Part shown: positions 33,856-41,866 of the stretch, one piece after another
Numbering within the stretch: position 1 is the first letter of the stretch
How the letters are laid out: each line of letters starts with the position of its first letter
Source of the DNA: Alphaproteobacteria bacterium AO1-B
Lineage (GTDB): Bacteria; Pseudomonadota; Alphaproteobacteria; Rhizobiales; Stappiaceae
DNA length: 64,000 nt
Direction of reading: 5' to 3'
Assembly: GCA_001890945.1 (NCBI GenBank)
Contig: MLAX01000002.1
Span: 744,001-808,000, forward strand
Translations under genes and position numbers: made by a program
Notes under the pieces: generated by a model
What the model saw: the letters and a program-made list of their open reading frames with translations, nothing else
Told to the model about the DNA's origin: nothing
Database searches by the model: none

Positions 33856-34470
33856 GTGCCCCGCCCGACTGCACGCGAAAGACGCGACCAAATCATCGAA
33901 ACAGCGTGTGAGCTTTTTTTGGAAAAGGGCCTTGCGAACGTGTCTACTCGGGATGTGACAACGCGCCTCAACATGGGGTCAGGCCTTCTTCATCATCATT
34001 TTGTGAATTGGCAGGCATTGAGAGCGGAAACCGTAGACGCATTTGTGCATTCCGAGATCACGGATCTGGAGCAACGACTGTCTTGCCTGCCGGCTGATCT
34101 TCTGGTTGAGACATTCGTCGATTGGATGGCCCAAGATGATGAACACAAGCACTGGAACCTTTGGCTCAACGCCATTGTTGAAGGCCGTCAGGACGCAGCG
34201 CTCGAAGAGGTGATGAAAAGCGCGTATGCCCGATGGCATAAATGCATTGCGGCGCTCCTTGTCCGCGTTTCCGAAGCACGCGGTTTGAAGAACTTTCAAT
34301 CGGAAGCCGCTGCGTGGCGGCTCAGCGCATTAATTGATGGTTTGGCCGGTATCTTGGTCACAAGAACACGCGGGCTCACACTTGATGAAGCCAAAAAACT
34401 GATAATCGCCCAGTTCGAAATGGAACTCGGGTACCGACAACGCAAAAGTGAGGCGTTGCCGGCAAGCTAA
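33856..34470 (+). CDS. TetR family transcriptional regulator (BetI-like)
   Basis: A 204-residue TetR regulator. The HTH is at about residues 8-55 (RRDQIIETACELFLEKGLANVSTRDVTTRLN, where the recognition helix is VSTRDVTTRL followed by GLLHHHF). The C-terminal ligand domain (about 60-200) is of the BetI type (FVDWMAQDDEHKHWNLWL). The GTG at 33856 is preceded by a strong AAGGAG seven bases upstream, better than the ATGs at 33838 and 33850; the frame opens at a TTG inside the operators. It probably represses the divergent amine oxidase gene and its own through the operators at 33796-33827. Inducer unknown, likely an amine or quaternary compound. Confidence 0.93.
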   Translation: MPRPTARERRDQIIETACELFLEKGLANVSTRDVTTRLNMGSGLLHHHFVNWQALRAETVDAFVHSEITDLEQRLSCLPADLLVETFVDWMAQDDEHKHWNLWLNAIVEGRQDAALEEVMKSAYARWHKCIAALLVRVSEARGLKNFQSEAAAWRLSALIDGLAGILVTRTRGLTLDEAKKLIIAQFEMELGYRQRKSEALPAS

Positions 34471-34484
34471 CTCCTCCCAACCTT

Positions 34485-35252
34485 TCAAGACGGCCTTGTT
34501 TCTATTGGTTCGATTTTCCGCACAAAATCCTCAATTGCGGTCATGAGAGCATTTGGGGCATCGGTATGCAGAATGTGTCCGCCCTCAAGCTCGACCAGCT
34601 TTGCTTTGGCAATCCGGCTTGCCATCAGTTTGGCACCTTGATGTGTTGCTTTGTTTCTTCGGCCGATCAGAATCAGGCAGGGCGCGTGGATGTTTGCAAG
34701 GTGACGGCGGCCATCATAGTGAACACAGGCTTCAAGAGCGGATCGCAGCCCTGCTCTCGTCATTCTGGATATCTGGTTTTGAAGTTCTGCCGCAGTGTCC
34801 GGTGTTTGGCCTAAGGCGGACAGCTTGGCCAGCCAGCCGGGTGGCAAAGCGGAGAATATGCCCGCAAACATAGACGCGATCAGTCTTGCTGCCGGTCCGG
34901 TGCGAACTGTTGGAACACATTCAATCAGAACGAGAGCTTTGACACTGCTTCCAAGCCTGGACGCAAGTTCGAGGGCGACCATGCCGCCAAGCGAATGTCC
35001 GATCAATACGGCCCCTTGCGGAACATCACCCTGCATCGTATCGGCAAATGTCTCCACCCGCGCAGGTAGTACCGGGGCTGCTCTGCCGTGTCCCGGCAGA
35101 TCTGGCTGGGCAGCGTCCTCAAAACGAGCGGCCAGCCGATCCCAGGTACTCCCGGAAAGACCCGCTCCATGGATCCAGACTGTTTTATAGTTGAGAAGGT
35201 GGTTGCCGGTTGGATCGGTGTGATCCGCGGATCGGTTGTTAACGGCGGTCAC
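34485..35252 (-). CDS. Alpha/beta fold hydrolase
   Basis: A 255-residue cytoplasmic alpha/beta hydrolase. Seen: the oxyanion-hole motif VWIHGAGLSG, the nucleophile elbow GHSLGG, and a histidine in EGGHILHTDAP near the C-terminus. At the position where the catalytic acid is usually Asp (after the sixth strand, LILIGRRNKATH) there is Asn-Lys rather than Asp, so either the acid is supplied by another residue or the enzyme is impaired. GTG start at 35252. It is convergent with the TetR gene. It follows the unknown protein at 35286 with 33 bases between on the same strand, so they could share a transcript. Confidence 0.87.
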   Translation of the reverse strand: MTAVNNRSADHTDPTGNHLLNYKTVWIHGAGLSGSTWDRLAARFEDAAQPDLPGHGRAAPVLPARVETFADTMQGDVPQGAVLIGHSLGGMVALELASRLGSSVKALVLIECVPTVRTGPAARLIASMFAGIFSALPPGWLAKLSALGQTPDTAAELQNQISRMTRAGLRSALEACVHYDGRRHLANIHAPCLILIGRRNKATHQGAKLMASRIAKAKLVELEGGHILHTDAPNALMTAIEDFVRKIEPIETRPS

Positions 35253-35285
35253 TGTCGAAAGTCTCTTTGCGTTAAAGTCATGCCG

Positions 35286-36365
35286 TTAGGCCATTGAATA
35301 GCCGCGGGCGTTGAGCATCGCTTCAATTTCATGACGGCCGAGTGCACCAAGAGTGCTGCTTTTCCCAATGTCCTGACGCAAGTCGCTTAGCGCTTGTTCC
35401 CCACTCACAATTCTATCACTGTCATAGAACTGGTCTCCTGGGCGCAACATTGTCCATTGCTTGTCCAAAGCATTGTAGAAAACCTTTACATCCTCCCCGT
35501 ACTGGCTTTTCAGATCGCGCTCGATGTCGAGCATATCCATAAACGCATTCAGCTTGTTTCGTGCAAACTCCCGTTGTTCCGTTTGCGAATTAAACAGCGG
35601 TTCAAGCATGCCCGTGCCTCCATTGCCGACACCGGCATATGAAAGCGGCATCATCGGCGCAACACCGAACCCCAGTTCTGAATCACCGAGCGTAATCCCT
35701 TGTTTCATCGTCGCCAGCTTCAGGCCATCTGAGAGCAATTGCTGGATCGCTTCGTTTTGTGCCGAGATTTCCTCTTCGGTCATTTCTGGATTAGGACCCG
35801 TTTCTGTTGCGTTTGGAGTGTCGAAGCGATGTCCAGAAACTGCGACTTTGACGCCGCCGGCCGACGTCAATTCTGCTTGATCCTGTTGGGCGAGTTCAAA
35901 CCGGGCATCTGCCATGGTCTGCATCAACAGATTGATTTTCTGGACTGCATCCCTGCGCTCACTCGTTCCGGAACCGCTGGCATCGTATCGCTCCGCATGA
36001 AAATGAAGCAGTTTATCGAGCTCATCGAGGCTCAAGGAGGCGACATCATCTGACATTTTTAACAGCAACGAATCCAACTCGCCGGTCTGCCCACTCGAAC
36101 GCACGTCCTCAGACCCTGCGGTCGCCTGCATCAGCTGGTGAACACCCAAGAAATCTTGAGTGGAGTAAGTTGAAAATGCAGACCTGGAGCCGTGTTGACC
36201 GGTGGACGCCTCTTGGCCGGGTGCAGACGACTGCGTGCCGATGGCGGAGACGGGCCGGTCTTGCGCCCCCGCTGGCTGCTCCGGAGCGTCTACCGGATTG
36301 GTCCCGGGAGACCTCAGGGAACTGGTTGGAAAAAAGTGGGGAGTTGAAAAACCGACTTTGTGCAT
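35286..36365 (-). CDS. Uncharacterised protein behind a sigma-54-type promoter (possible secreted effector)
   Basis: A 359-residue protein that I cannot assign to a family. The N-terminal 80 residues are Ser/Thr/Pro/Gln-rich and low in hydrophobics (HKVGFSTPHFFPTSS, QDRPVSAIGTQSS, SGQHGS-like runs), as in many type III-secreted effectors, with no Sec signal or membrane segment. The rest is charged and mostly helical, with coiled-coil-like stretches at about 90-150 (SLDELDKLLHFHAERYD) and 185-215, then a C-terminal globular part (DMLDIERDLKSQYGEDVKVFYNALDKQW). It has a GG-N10-GC sigma-54 promoter 37-52 bases upstream. It shares its 5' context, not its sequence, with the paralog at 37951. Effector status is a hypothesis. 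Confidence 0.6.
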   Translation of the reverse strand: MHKVGFSTPHFFPTSSLRSPGTNPVDAPEQPAGAQDRPVSAIGTQSSAPGQEASTGQHGSRSAFSTYSTQDFLGVHQLMQATAGSEDVRSSGQTGELDSLLLKMSDDVASLSLDELDKLLHFHAERYDASGSGTSERRDAVQKINLLMQTMADARFELAQQDQAELTSAGGVKVAVSGHRFDTPNATETGPNPEMTEEEISAQNEAIQQLLSDGLKLATMKQGITLGDSELGFGVAPMMPLSYAGVGNGGTGMLEPLFNSQTEQREFARNKLNAFMDMLDIERDLKSQYGEDVKVFYNALDKQWTMLRPGDQFYDSDRIVSGEQALSDLRQDIGKSSTLGALGRHEIEAMLNARGYSMA

Positions 36366-36401
36366 AAGTGTTGCCTATCTACGCATGGACTGCACTTGAT
36401 C

Positions 36402-36417
36402 GGCAAAAAACATGCCA
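36402..36417 (-). promoter_or_regulatory. Sigma-54-type promoter for the gene at 35286
   Basis: Minus strand: TGGCATGTTTTTTGCC, with GG and GC at the -24 and -12 positions and exactly 10 bases between, matching the TGGCAC-N5-TTGC consensus. The -12 element is about 38 bases before the ATG at 36365. A nearly identical site precedes the gene at 37951. Confidence 0.6.
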
Positions 36418-36761
36418 CTTTCGGCACACTTCAAGAAGGCTCACAACCTAAGAGAAACACCGCTTTGTATTCAGCATCGCCGACCCCATTTGACGGACAC
36501 CGCAAAACATGACAGGTAAAAAATACCGATGCCACATTCGGACACGGAAGAAAGTGCCGCTTTTAAGGTTGCCGTTAAGTCGACATTCCCTGGGGCCAAC
36601 CCGTGTGAACTTGGGAAACGGAAAAAAGAAGCGCACGCGCAAACCTGAAATGAGGCTAGAACCTGTTCCCGGCTCTATCTGCAACCGTCAAATTAAGGTC
36701 AGCCTCGAAGATAGGGGATCGCACCTTAGGTCTGTACGCGGCTTTCAGGCGAACATAGGCG
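36418..36761. other. Intergenic region, no supported gene
   Basis: About 340 bases upstream of the sigma-54 site. No reading frame has a credible start or product. An enhancer site for a sigma-54 activator would be expected somewhere here, but I cannot identify one by eye. Confidence 0.4.
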
Positions 36762-37105
36762 TCACACGCCGCGACGGTCAGCTGCAATCTGCGTTTCAAT
36801 GCGGTCGACAGCTGATTGAAATGCTTCGATCGCCACCGGCGCAGAAAAGTAATTCCCCTGAATGCGGCAGCATCCGATCTCGGAAATCGTTTTGAGCGCG
36901 GCAAGATCCTCGATGCCTTCCGCAACCGTTTGCGCCCCGACCTCTTCCGCCAGTCTCTAGATCAGACGGATCACCGGTACTGATGCCGGCATCGTATCGA
37001 TGAACGACTTGTCGATCTTGATGCAGGATATCGGAAACTTGGAGGTGTAGGCGAGATTGGATTAGCCGGTCCCAAAATCGTCAACCGCAATCTTGTACCC
37101 CAACG
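36762..37105 (-). pseudogene. Decayed EAL-domain (cyclic di-GMP phosphodiesterase) gene fragment
   Basis: On the minus strand the frame reads YKIAVDDFGTG, stop, SNLAYTSKFPISCIKIDKSF, then VPVIRLI, stop, RLAEEVGAQTVAEGIED and GCCRIQGNYFSAPVA, which is unmistakably the C-terminal half of an EAL domain (DDFGTGYSNL, KIDxSFI, VAEGIE, GCxxxQGYxF). Two in-frame stop codons (replacing Tyr after DDFGTG, and after RLI) and the missing EAL half make it a dead gene. It ends at 36762. Its left part merges into the duplicated unit starting at about 37104. Confidence 0.82.
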
Positions 37106-37120
37106 GCCGTCTCTGCGCTG

Positions 37121-37433
37121 TCAGGAGGGTTCGGACGGCCTGTCGCGGTGAAAGCAATCATGAGGGTAAGGTCACGGCGTGACGGTCAACCGCTCTCCGG
37201 ACCGATTTCCTGGATCCGGGCCTGCAGCCAGAACAAATATTGCTCGGCAGTTTCTGCCTGCTCGGCACCATTGAACCCTCTGAAACTGTCCGCATCGAAC
37301 TGGCCGCTTTCGACCAGGCTGTCGACGAAATTATACTGATCAAACGCTGCCTTGTAGTTCAACGTTGTGATGTTGCCCAGATTAAGGGTGTTGTTTTCCT
37401 GGCTCGGTGTCGTCATCGCCATGGACTGTTCGC
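37121..37433. repeat. Direct repeat, unit 1 of a 313-bp duplication
   Basis: Unit 1 of a duplication whose second unit is at 37886-38198, an offset of exactly 765 bases with no indels seen. The two differ by scattered substitutions. It covers the conserved C-terminal coding half of the gene at 37186 plus about 65 bases of its downstream flank; weaker similarity continues to about 37104. Confidence 0.85.
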
Positions 37434-37569
37434 GGCTGACATATACAGGCGGCGACCAGTCTGGATCTACGTCACCTACGATTGCAGACCGAACCGTATC
37501 TGGGTTGACCTGGATCTCTTGGGGCTTGAGACGCAGTGATATGGGAAGGGACGTCGCAGATATAGACAT
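37186..37569 (-). CDS. Uncharacterised protein, paralog 1 (shared C-terminal module)
   Basis: A 127-residue protein of unknown function. Its C-terminal half (about residues 48-127) is almost identical to that of the gene at 37951: REQSMAMTTPSQENN, TLNLGNITTLNYKAAFDQYN, FVDSLVESGQFDA, FRGFNGAEQAETAEQ, then YLFWLQARIQEI. The N-terminal halves are unrelated (here MSISATSLPISLRLKPQEIQ). The module is soluble and predicted helical, with no signal peptide. The ATG at 37569 has GGA at a suitable distance. The sequence around 37590 does not match the sigma-54 pattern seen for the other copy. Exchangeable N-terminus and constant C-terminus resemble effector or toxin-chaperone arrangements (hypothesis). 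Confidence 0.65.
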   Translation of the reverse strand: MSISATSLPISLRLKPQEIQVNPDTVRSAIVGDVDPDWSPPVYVSREQSMAMTTPSQENNTLNLGNITTLNYKAAFDQYNFVDSLVESGQFDADSFRGFNGAEQAETAEQYLFWLQARIQEIGPESG

Positions 37570-37885
37570 TTCGTTTCCAATACTTTGCCAGTGCCCACAG
37601 AACAAAACTCAACCAAATCGAGCATTTTCAATATAAGCAAGCAAAAGGCGTGCCGATCAGCAACATCCGAAGCGACCGTTCATTTGATGTCTTGCGCGGA
37701 CACACGCCCCAAAATGACGCGGGTACGGATCCCGACTCAGGGTCATCGGCGCGTCAGGTCCTTTTCAAGCTGGGCGCGTTTTTCCGGATCGGCCTCCCCG
37801 AGGAGCTTCATCCGGCCAACAAGCCCTTATGCGGCCTCAAGCTCGGGCCTCTTTGAGCGTGCTGACCAGCGCCGTTTCTGGGCTT

Positions 37886-38198
37886 TCAGGAGGGTTCGGA
37901 CGGCCTGTCGCGGTGAAAGCAAGCAAGAGGGTAAGGTCACGGCGTGACGGTCAACCGCTCTCCTGATCGATTTCCTGCATTCGGGCCTGCAGCCAGAACA
38001 AGTATTGCTCGGCAGTTTCTGCCTGCTCGGCACCGTTGAACCCTCTGAAATTGGCCGCATCGAACTGGCCGCTTTCGACCAGGCTGTCGACAAAATTGTA
38101 CTGATCAAACGCTGCCTTGTAGTTCAACGTTGTGATGTTGCCCAGATTAAGGGTGTTGTTTTCCTGGCTCGGTGTCGTCATCGCCATGGACTGTTCAC
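37886..38198. repeat. Direct repeat, unit 2 of a 313-bp duplication
   Basis: Second copy of the unit at 37121-37433; see there. It covers the C-terminal half of the gene at 37951 and about 65 bases downstream of its stop. Homology stops abruptly at 38198 within the coding region, where the two proteins diverge, so the N-terminal halves came from elsewhere. Confidence 0.85.
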
Positions 38199-38370
38199 GT
38201 GTTTTGCCAACAGCGGGAGCAGCACTCGATCCTTTTTCGGGTGCAACGCCAACCGTACTGTGGTCAGGGGAGGATACGTGAGGCTGTGATTTGAAAACCT
38301 CCTTTGCAAGTGGACCTCCGGTTTGACTCCTTATTTCATTCAATCGCATGTGAAGTTTCGGAATATTCAT
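37951..38370 (-). CDS. Uncharacterised protein, paralog 2 (shared C-terminal module)
   Basis: A 139-residue protein sharing its last 80 residues with the gene at 37186 at near identity, while the first 58 residues (MNIPKLHMRLNEIRSQTGG, FKSQPHVSSPDHSTVG, EKGSSAAPAVGKT) are different and Ser/Pro/Gly-rich, again resembling a secretion-type leader. The ATG at 38370 is chosen because a sigma-54-type promoter lies 52 bases upstream of it; the frame is open to 38505, but the extra 45 residues would span that promoter. No membrane segment. Function unknown. Confidence 0.65.
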   Translation of the reverse strand: MNIPKLHMRLNEIRSQTGGPLAKEVFKSQPHVSSPDHSTVGVAPEKGSSAAPAVGKTREQSMAMTTPSQENNTLNLGNITTLNYKAAFDQYNFVDSLVESGQFDAANFRGFNGAEQAETAEQYLFWLQARMQEIDQESG

Positions 38371-38432
38371 GGTTTTTGCTTTCACTGGTAGTGAGCTCAA
38401 GAGCCGACAGAGCGATCCGCCAAAATTGTTCC

Positions 38433-38448
38433 GGCAAAAAACACGCCA
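38433..38448 (-). promoter_or_regulatory. Sigma-54-type promoter for the gene at 37951
   Basis: Minus strand: TGGCGTGTTTTTTGCC, GG-N10-GC, differing from the site at 36402-36417 by one base in 16. It lies about 63 bases before the ATG at 38370. Confidence 0.6.
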
Positions 38449-38525
38449 AAAAATCGCGTAGATGAAACTCTTCTGGCTATCGACTTCAGATTTGCATTTA
38501 CGCAATGGTGAGACGGCAAGATTCT

Positions 38526-38570
38526 AAAAGGGCTTCGACCTGTCGTTGATCAAAGCCCTTTGTTTGTTTT
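38526..38570. terminator. Rho-independent terminator-like hairpin
   Basis: AAAGGGCTT (38527-38535 region) pairs with AAGCCCTTT (38553-38561), followed on the + strand by TGTTTGTTTT. It could also work on the minus strand, where the other flank gives a short T-run. No + strand gene ends just before it, so its partner is unclear. Confidence 0.45.
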
Positions 38571-39548
38571 CGGCGTGAATAGCACGATCACCTCAAACGC
38601 GAGGCCGTGTCGTCATCCCGAAAAACGTCACCTGACCTCTGACCTAAAGCCACTGATCAAAATCAAGGTTCAATACACCTCCGGCCCTGTGGGATTGCCA
38701 GAACAAAAACCTCTGGCAAATTGACCAGCACACCGTTTGAGTATTCGGGCGGCGACCGCCGCCCCCGAGGCGGTTTCGCTGCTGCGCGGTCGAAGGAGCA
38801 CAAGACACCGGTGTGAGGCCGGCCTGGCACCACTCTGGAAAGACCGGCGCTGATGGAGCCTTCTTGTTTGTCTGCTCGCATGGGACGGCACCTCCGATCT
38901 GGAAGCGGAGACCGATGGGCTGCCTGCGGGCGTGCCAACAGAGAAAAGGCGAGTTTGAACACTACCCATACGCTGGCCTGCTGCGCATATTCCTTCGGAC
39001 CATTAGAACTTCACTGTCGAACCAGCCGGTATCCCTGCTTCAGCGTGTCCTGGATGTTTGTATCAGTTGCAATCGAAGCTTCTTGGCCCCGCGCTTTGAT
39101 TTTTTTGGGCATGGATATACGCACCTGGCGGGCAGTGCTTCGGTTCAAAGCCAAAAGTTGGATCGGTTCATTGGGCCGAGAACAGACTATCATTTGCAGA
39201 CTTTGATAAATCTCACATCAATAGCAGCTACATTGGTGTTTGGTTTTAAGCGTGAACGGGTGAACAGACTTCGCCTCATCTCTGGTCTGTGTTCCGCCTC
39301 TAACCACTTGATGAGACGGGCATTCTTTTTGTTTTCATCACAAACGCTGCAGCTCATGAGGTTTGGTGCCAAGCGCTGTTAAGGTCGGCTGATGTTCTTG
39401 AAGACAGCTCTGACAAAAGAGCATCAATCCGACATCACCCCTTCACGAACCAAATCGTAGAATTTTCAGGCCATACGGAAACGGAAAAAAGCCAAAACTT
39501 ATGTTCACCGTTCCAGCTCATGTCAGGTTACCTCACATATACACCGGG
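38571..39548. other. Gene-poor region, no supported gene
   Basis: Nearly 1 kb with no convincing gene. Around 38663-38969 both strands are open for about 100 codons, but the translations are Arg/Ser-rich low-complexity and look like by-products of GC-rich DNA. Frames at 39011-39372 on the minus strand (with stretches such as STARQVRISMPKKIKARGQ and MSCSVCDENKKNARLIKW) could be a decayed gene, but I cannot match them to anything. A GC-rich hairpin lies near 38752-38775. Confidence 0.4.
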
Positions 39549-41600
39549 CTACCGGCGTGGTGGAGCCGGAGGGGCGGCGTCGATGAACCGTCTGGCGGCT
39601 TGTGCTTGGCGTGGATCGGCTTCTTGGAGCGCGGCATAGCCGTCTTCAGCGAGTTCCGGATCTCCGCCCCAGACACCGGACTGGATCGAGAATCGAAGGG
39701 CTTGCGGGTCGTTTGGCGCAAGCTCCATGAGCTTACGCGCATGTCCGGTCATTTCCGCAAACCGGCCGCCGAGCTGAAGTGATACCAGCAATGACATGCG
39801 GGAATTGATGGAGTTCGGAACCTGCTCCACAGCCTGCCCATGCATCCTGATTGCGTCGTCGAACTGACCTGCCTGGGCCAAGATGCGCCCCGCTTTGAGC
39901 AACTGACCATGGTTCGCAGCTTTACTACAAATCGATGCAAGGTCGGTAGTTTCAGTCCTACCGGTCTGCCCTCCCCCTGACGCATCGAGCAATGCCGCGC
40001 AGGCTTCAAACCCGCTCCCAAGTTCCTCGGTCACTTGGTCCGCTTGCGGATCGCTGCGCAGATCGAGAAGTTTGGTGACATCACCCAAGGGGATCGCTTC
40101 AAACCGTCCATCACCACCACCAACGGCAATGCCAACCAGGCGGCCGGCTATGTCGACAAGTCCCCCGCCGCTGACGCCCGGTTGCATTTGAGCCGTGACG
40201 TGGAGGCGGCCAAACACGCCATCTGTTGCCGGAGGAGACAGTAATTCGCCTGGATCAAACACCCGGACTTGCTTACGCGCAATGTCTGCACCAATCGCGT
40301 AAAAGGCACCTTTGCCTTCAGGCGACGCTACTGGCGAAGCGTTCAGAGCCGGGATCACACTCCCGTCGGGCAATCCGTCAACCTGCAGCAAGACAAGGTC
40401 TCCCTGATAGGCCGATGGGATCACGGTCGCCGTCTTTGGCCCAGAGGGCGTGTGCACCGTCGCGGTCTTCGAATTGCCGACCACATGTCGGTTGGTCACC
40501 AACAAATCGTCTGCGATGCGTGTCGCGCTTCCCACGGGATCAAAACTGGACACCGGAAAAACAATCTGACGCATTTGACAGACGTCTTGAGGATGCGGGC
40601 AGTCAGGATCTTTAGCCGTTTCCAGTTGAGAGGCGACCTGCGTGGTCTCTTCCGCAAAAGACAATGAAACGGTTTTTGTCTCGCCAGACCTTTGTAGCGT
40701 CAGGCTGACCTCGCCAGTTGTCTCCGGCAGAACTGCGATGGCAGATGCGGCATCTCGTGGGCTCAAAACGCGCCGCGCGCCAATGGATACAATTTGATCT
40801 CCAGCTTTTATCCCGGCTCTATCTGCCGGGCTGCCGCTGTCAACGGACACAACTGCGGGCGCTGCGATTTCGGCGAGTTGCGACCGGCGCGCTCTATTGA
40901 GGCGCCAGCCGGGCTCCAGATAGGTGACGCTCCCATCTGCCATTAAAGCGTCGGTCACCCGCAGGAGGAGCTGCGTTGAAACCGCAAAATTGACGCCTAT
41001 GTTGGCATCGGCATCGGAGGCAAAAATGGCAGAGACCATGCCGACCAACCGGCCATCTTGGTCAACCAGCGCCCCGCCTGACGAACCTGGATTTGCGGCA
41101 GCATCCGTTTGGACAAAGTCTTCAACAGTATTGAACCCGGCATTGCTGACATTGAGGGCCGAAACCACACCGCAGGTTACGGACAAACCGAGACCAAAGG
41201 CATTTCCGATTGCGCACACAGGTTGAGCAATCGCTGCTGTTTCGGCGATCTCGATCGGCTCGACCGGCTCTTCGATCCTCAAAAGCGCGATATCGGTGGA
41301 CGTATCTTGCGCCACCATCCGCGCGGGTAGGATACGGCCATCTGATAGCCGGACATCGATGCGGGTTGCCGGTTCGATCACGTGCCAAGCAGTTGCGATT
41401 ATGCCTTCGCGGATAACCACTCCGCTGCCTTCCGGAGCCCGCCCCGGCCGGGCTCCCGAACCACCTTGTTGATGGCCAGGCCAAACGGGCAGAACAGAGA
41501 CCACATGTTCAAGCGCAACAGAGGGAGAGGCCTTCGCTGGCGCCCCCGCCAGAAGGGCCGCTGCGATTGCTGCAAGGAGACACGAGATGAAACGGGCCAC
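39549..41600 (-). CDS. Exported double-trypsin/PDZ/TPR serine protease (DegP-related)
   Basis: A 683-residue secreted protease with an unusual architecture. Residues 1-24 are a signal peptide. A first trypsin-like domain (about 50-215) has a complete triad: His73 (ATAWHVIE), Asp103 (STDIALLRI), Ser174 (NPGSSGGALV). A PDZ domain follows (about 235-315; VVSVDSGSPADRAGIKAGD). A second trypsin-like domain (about 345-515) again has His372 (VTNRHVVGN), Asp401 (QGDLVLLQV) and Ser477 (QPGVSGGGLV). The C-terminus (about 560-675) carries TPR-like helices (AGQFDDAIRMHGQAVEQVPNS, ARKLMELAPNDPQALRF). Two apparently intact catalytic domains with TPRs in one chain differ from standard DegP. It stands alone and ends in PPAPPRR. 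Confidence 0.9.
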   Translation of the reverse strand: MARFISCLLAAIAAALLAGAPAKASPSVALEHVVSVLPVWPGHQQGGSGARPGRAPEGSGVVIREGIIATAWHVIEPATRIDVRLSDGRILPARMVAQDTSTDIALLRIEEPVEPIEIAETAAIAQPVCAIGNAFGLGLSVTCGVVSALNVSNAGFNTVEDFVQTDAAANPGSSGGALVDQDGRLVGMVSAIFASDADANIGVNFAVSTQLLLRVTDALMADGSVTYLEPGWRLNRARRSQLAEIAAPAVVSVDSGSPADRAGIKAGDQIVSIGARRVLSPRDAASAIAVLPETTGEVSLTLQRSGETKTVSLSFAEETTQVASQLETAKDPDCPHPQDVCQMRQIVFPVSSFDPVGSATRIADDLLVTNRHVVGNSKTATVHTPSGPKTATVIPSAYQGDLVLLQVDGLPDGSVIPALNASPVASPEGKGAFYAIGADIARKQVRVFDPGELLSPPATDGVFGRLHVTAQMQPGVSGGGLVDIAGRLVGIAVGGGDGRFEAIPLGDVTKLLDLRSDPQADQVTEELGSGFEACAALLDASGGGQTGRTETTDLASICSKAANHGQLLKAGRILAQAGQFDDAIRMHGQAVEQVPNSINSRMSLLVSLQLGGRFAEMTGHARKLMELAPNDPQALRFSIQSGVWGGDPELAEDGYAALQEADPRQAQAARRFIDAAPPAPPRR

Positions 41601-41866
41601 TTCCCCCTCCGATAAATTAGCCGTCTATGTCATCAGTTCGGACTACATACGGACGCAAGCCCGATCGGGATTGGACAACGATCCCGTAATTTTCAACCAA
41701 TCGCAACAACCTGAATTATGCAGATCTCGACGCCACGTCTTTGAGTTGTTTTTACAACGATTTTATTCACGTAATTCCGCAGCTAATTCGATTTCGCCTA
41801 GAGATCCTGCCCTATTCTCACTACTCTCGCTTTAGAAAAAGAATCATTGTCCTGGTGTGCGTGCTC

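Noticed and set aside
38663..38969. About 100 codons open on both strands, possible small gene
   Set aside because: Translations are Arg/Ser-rich low complexity without start signals; taken as GC-driven openness.
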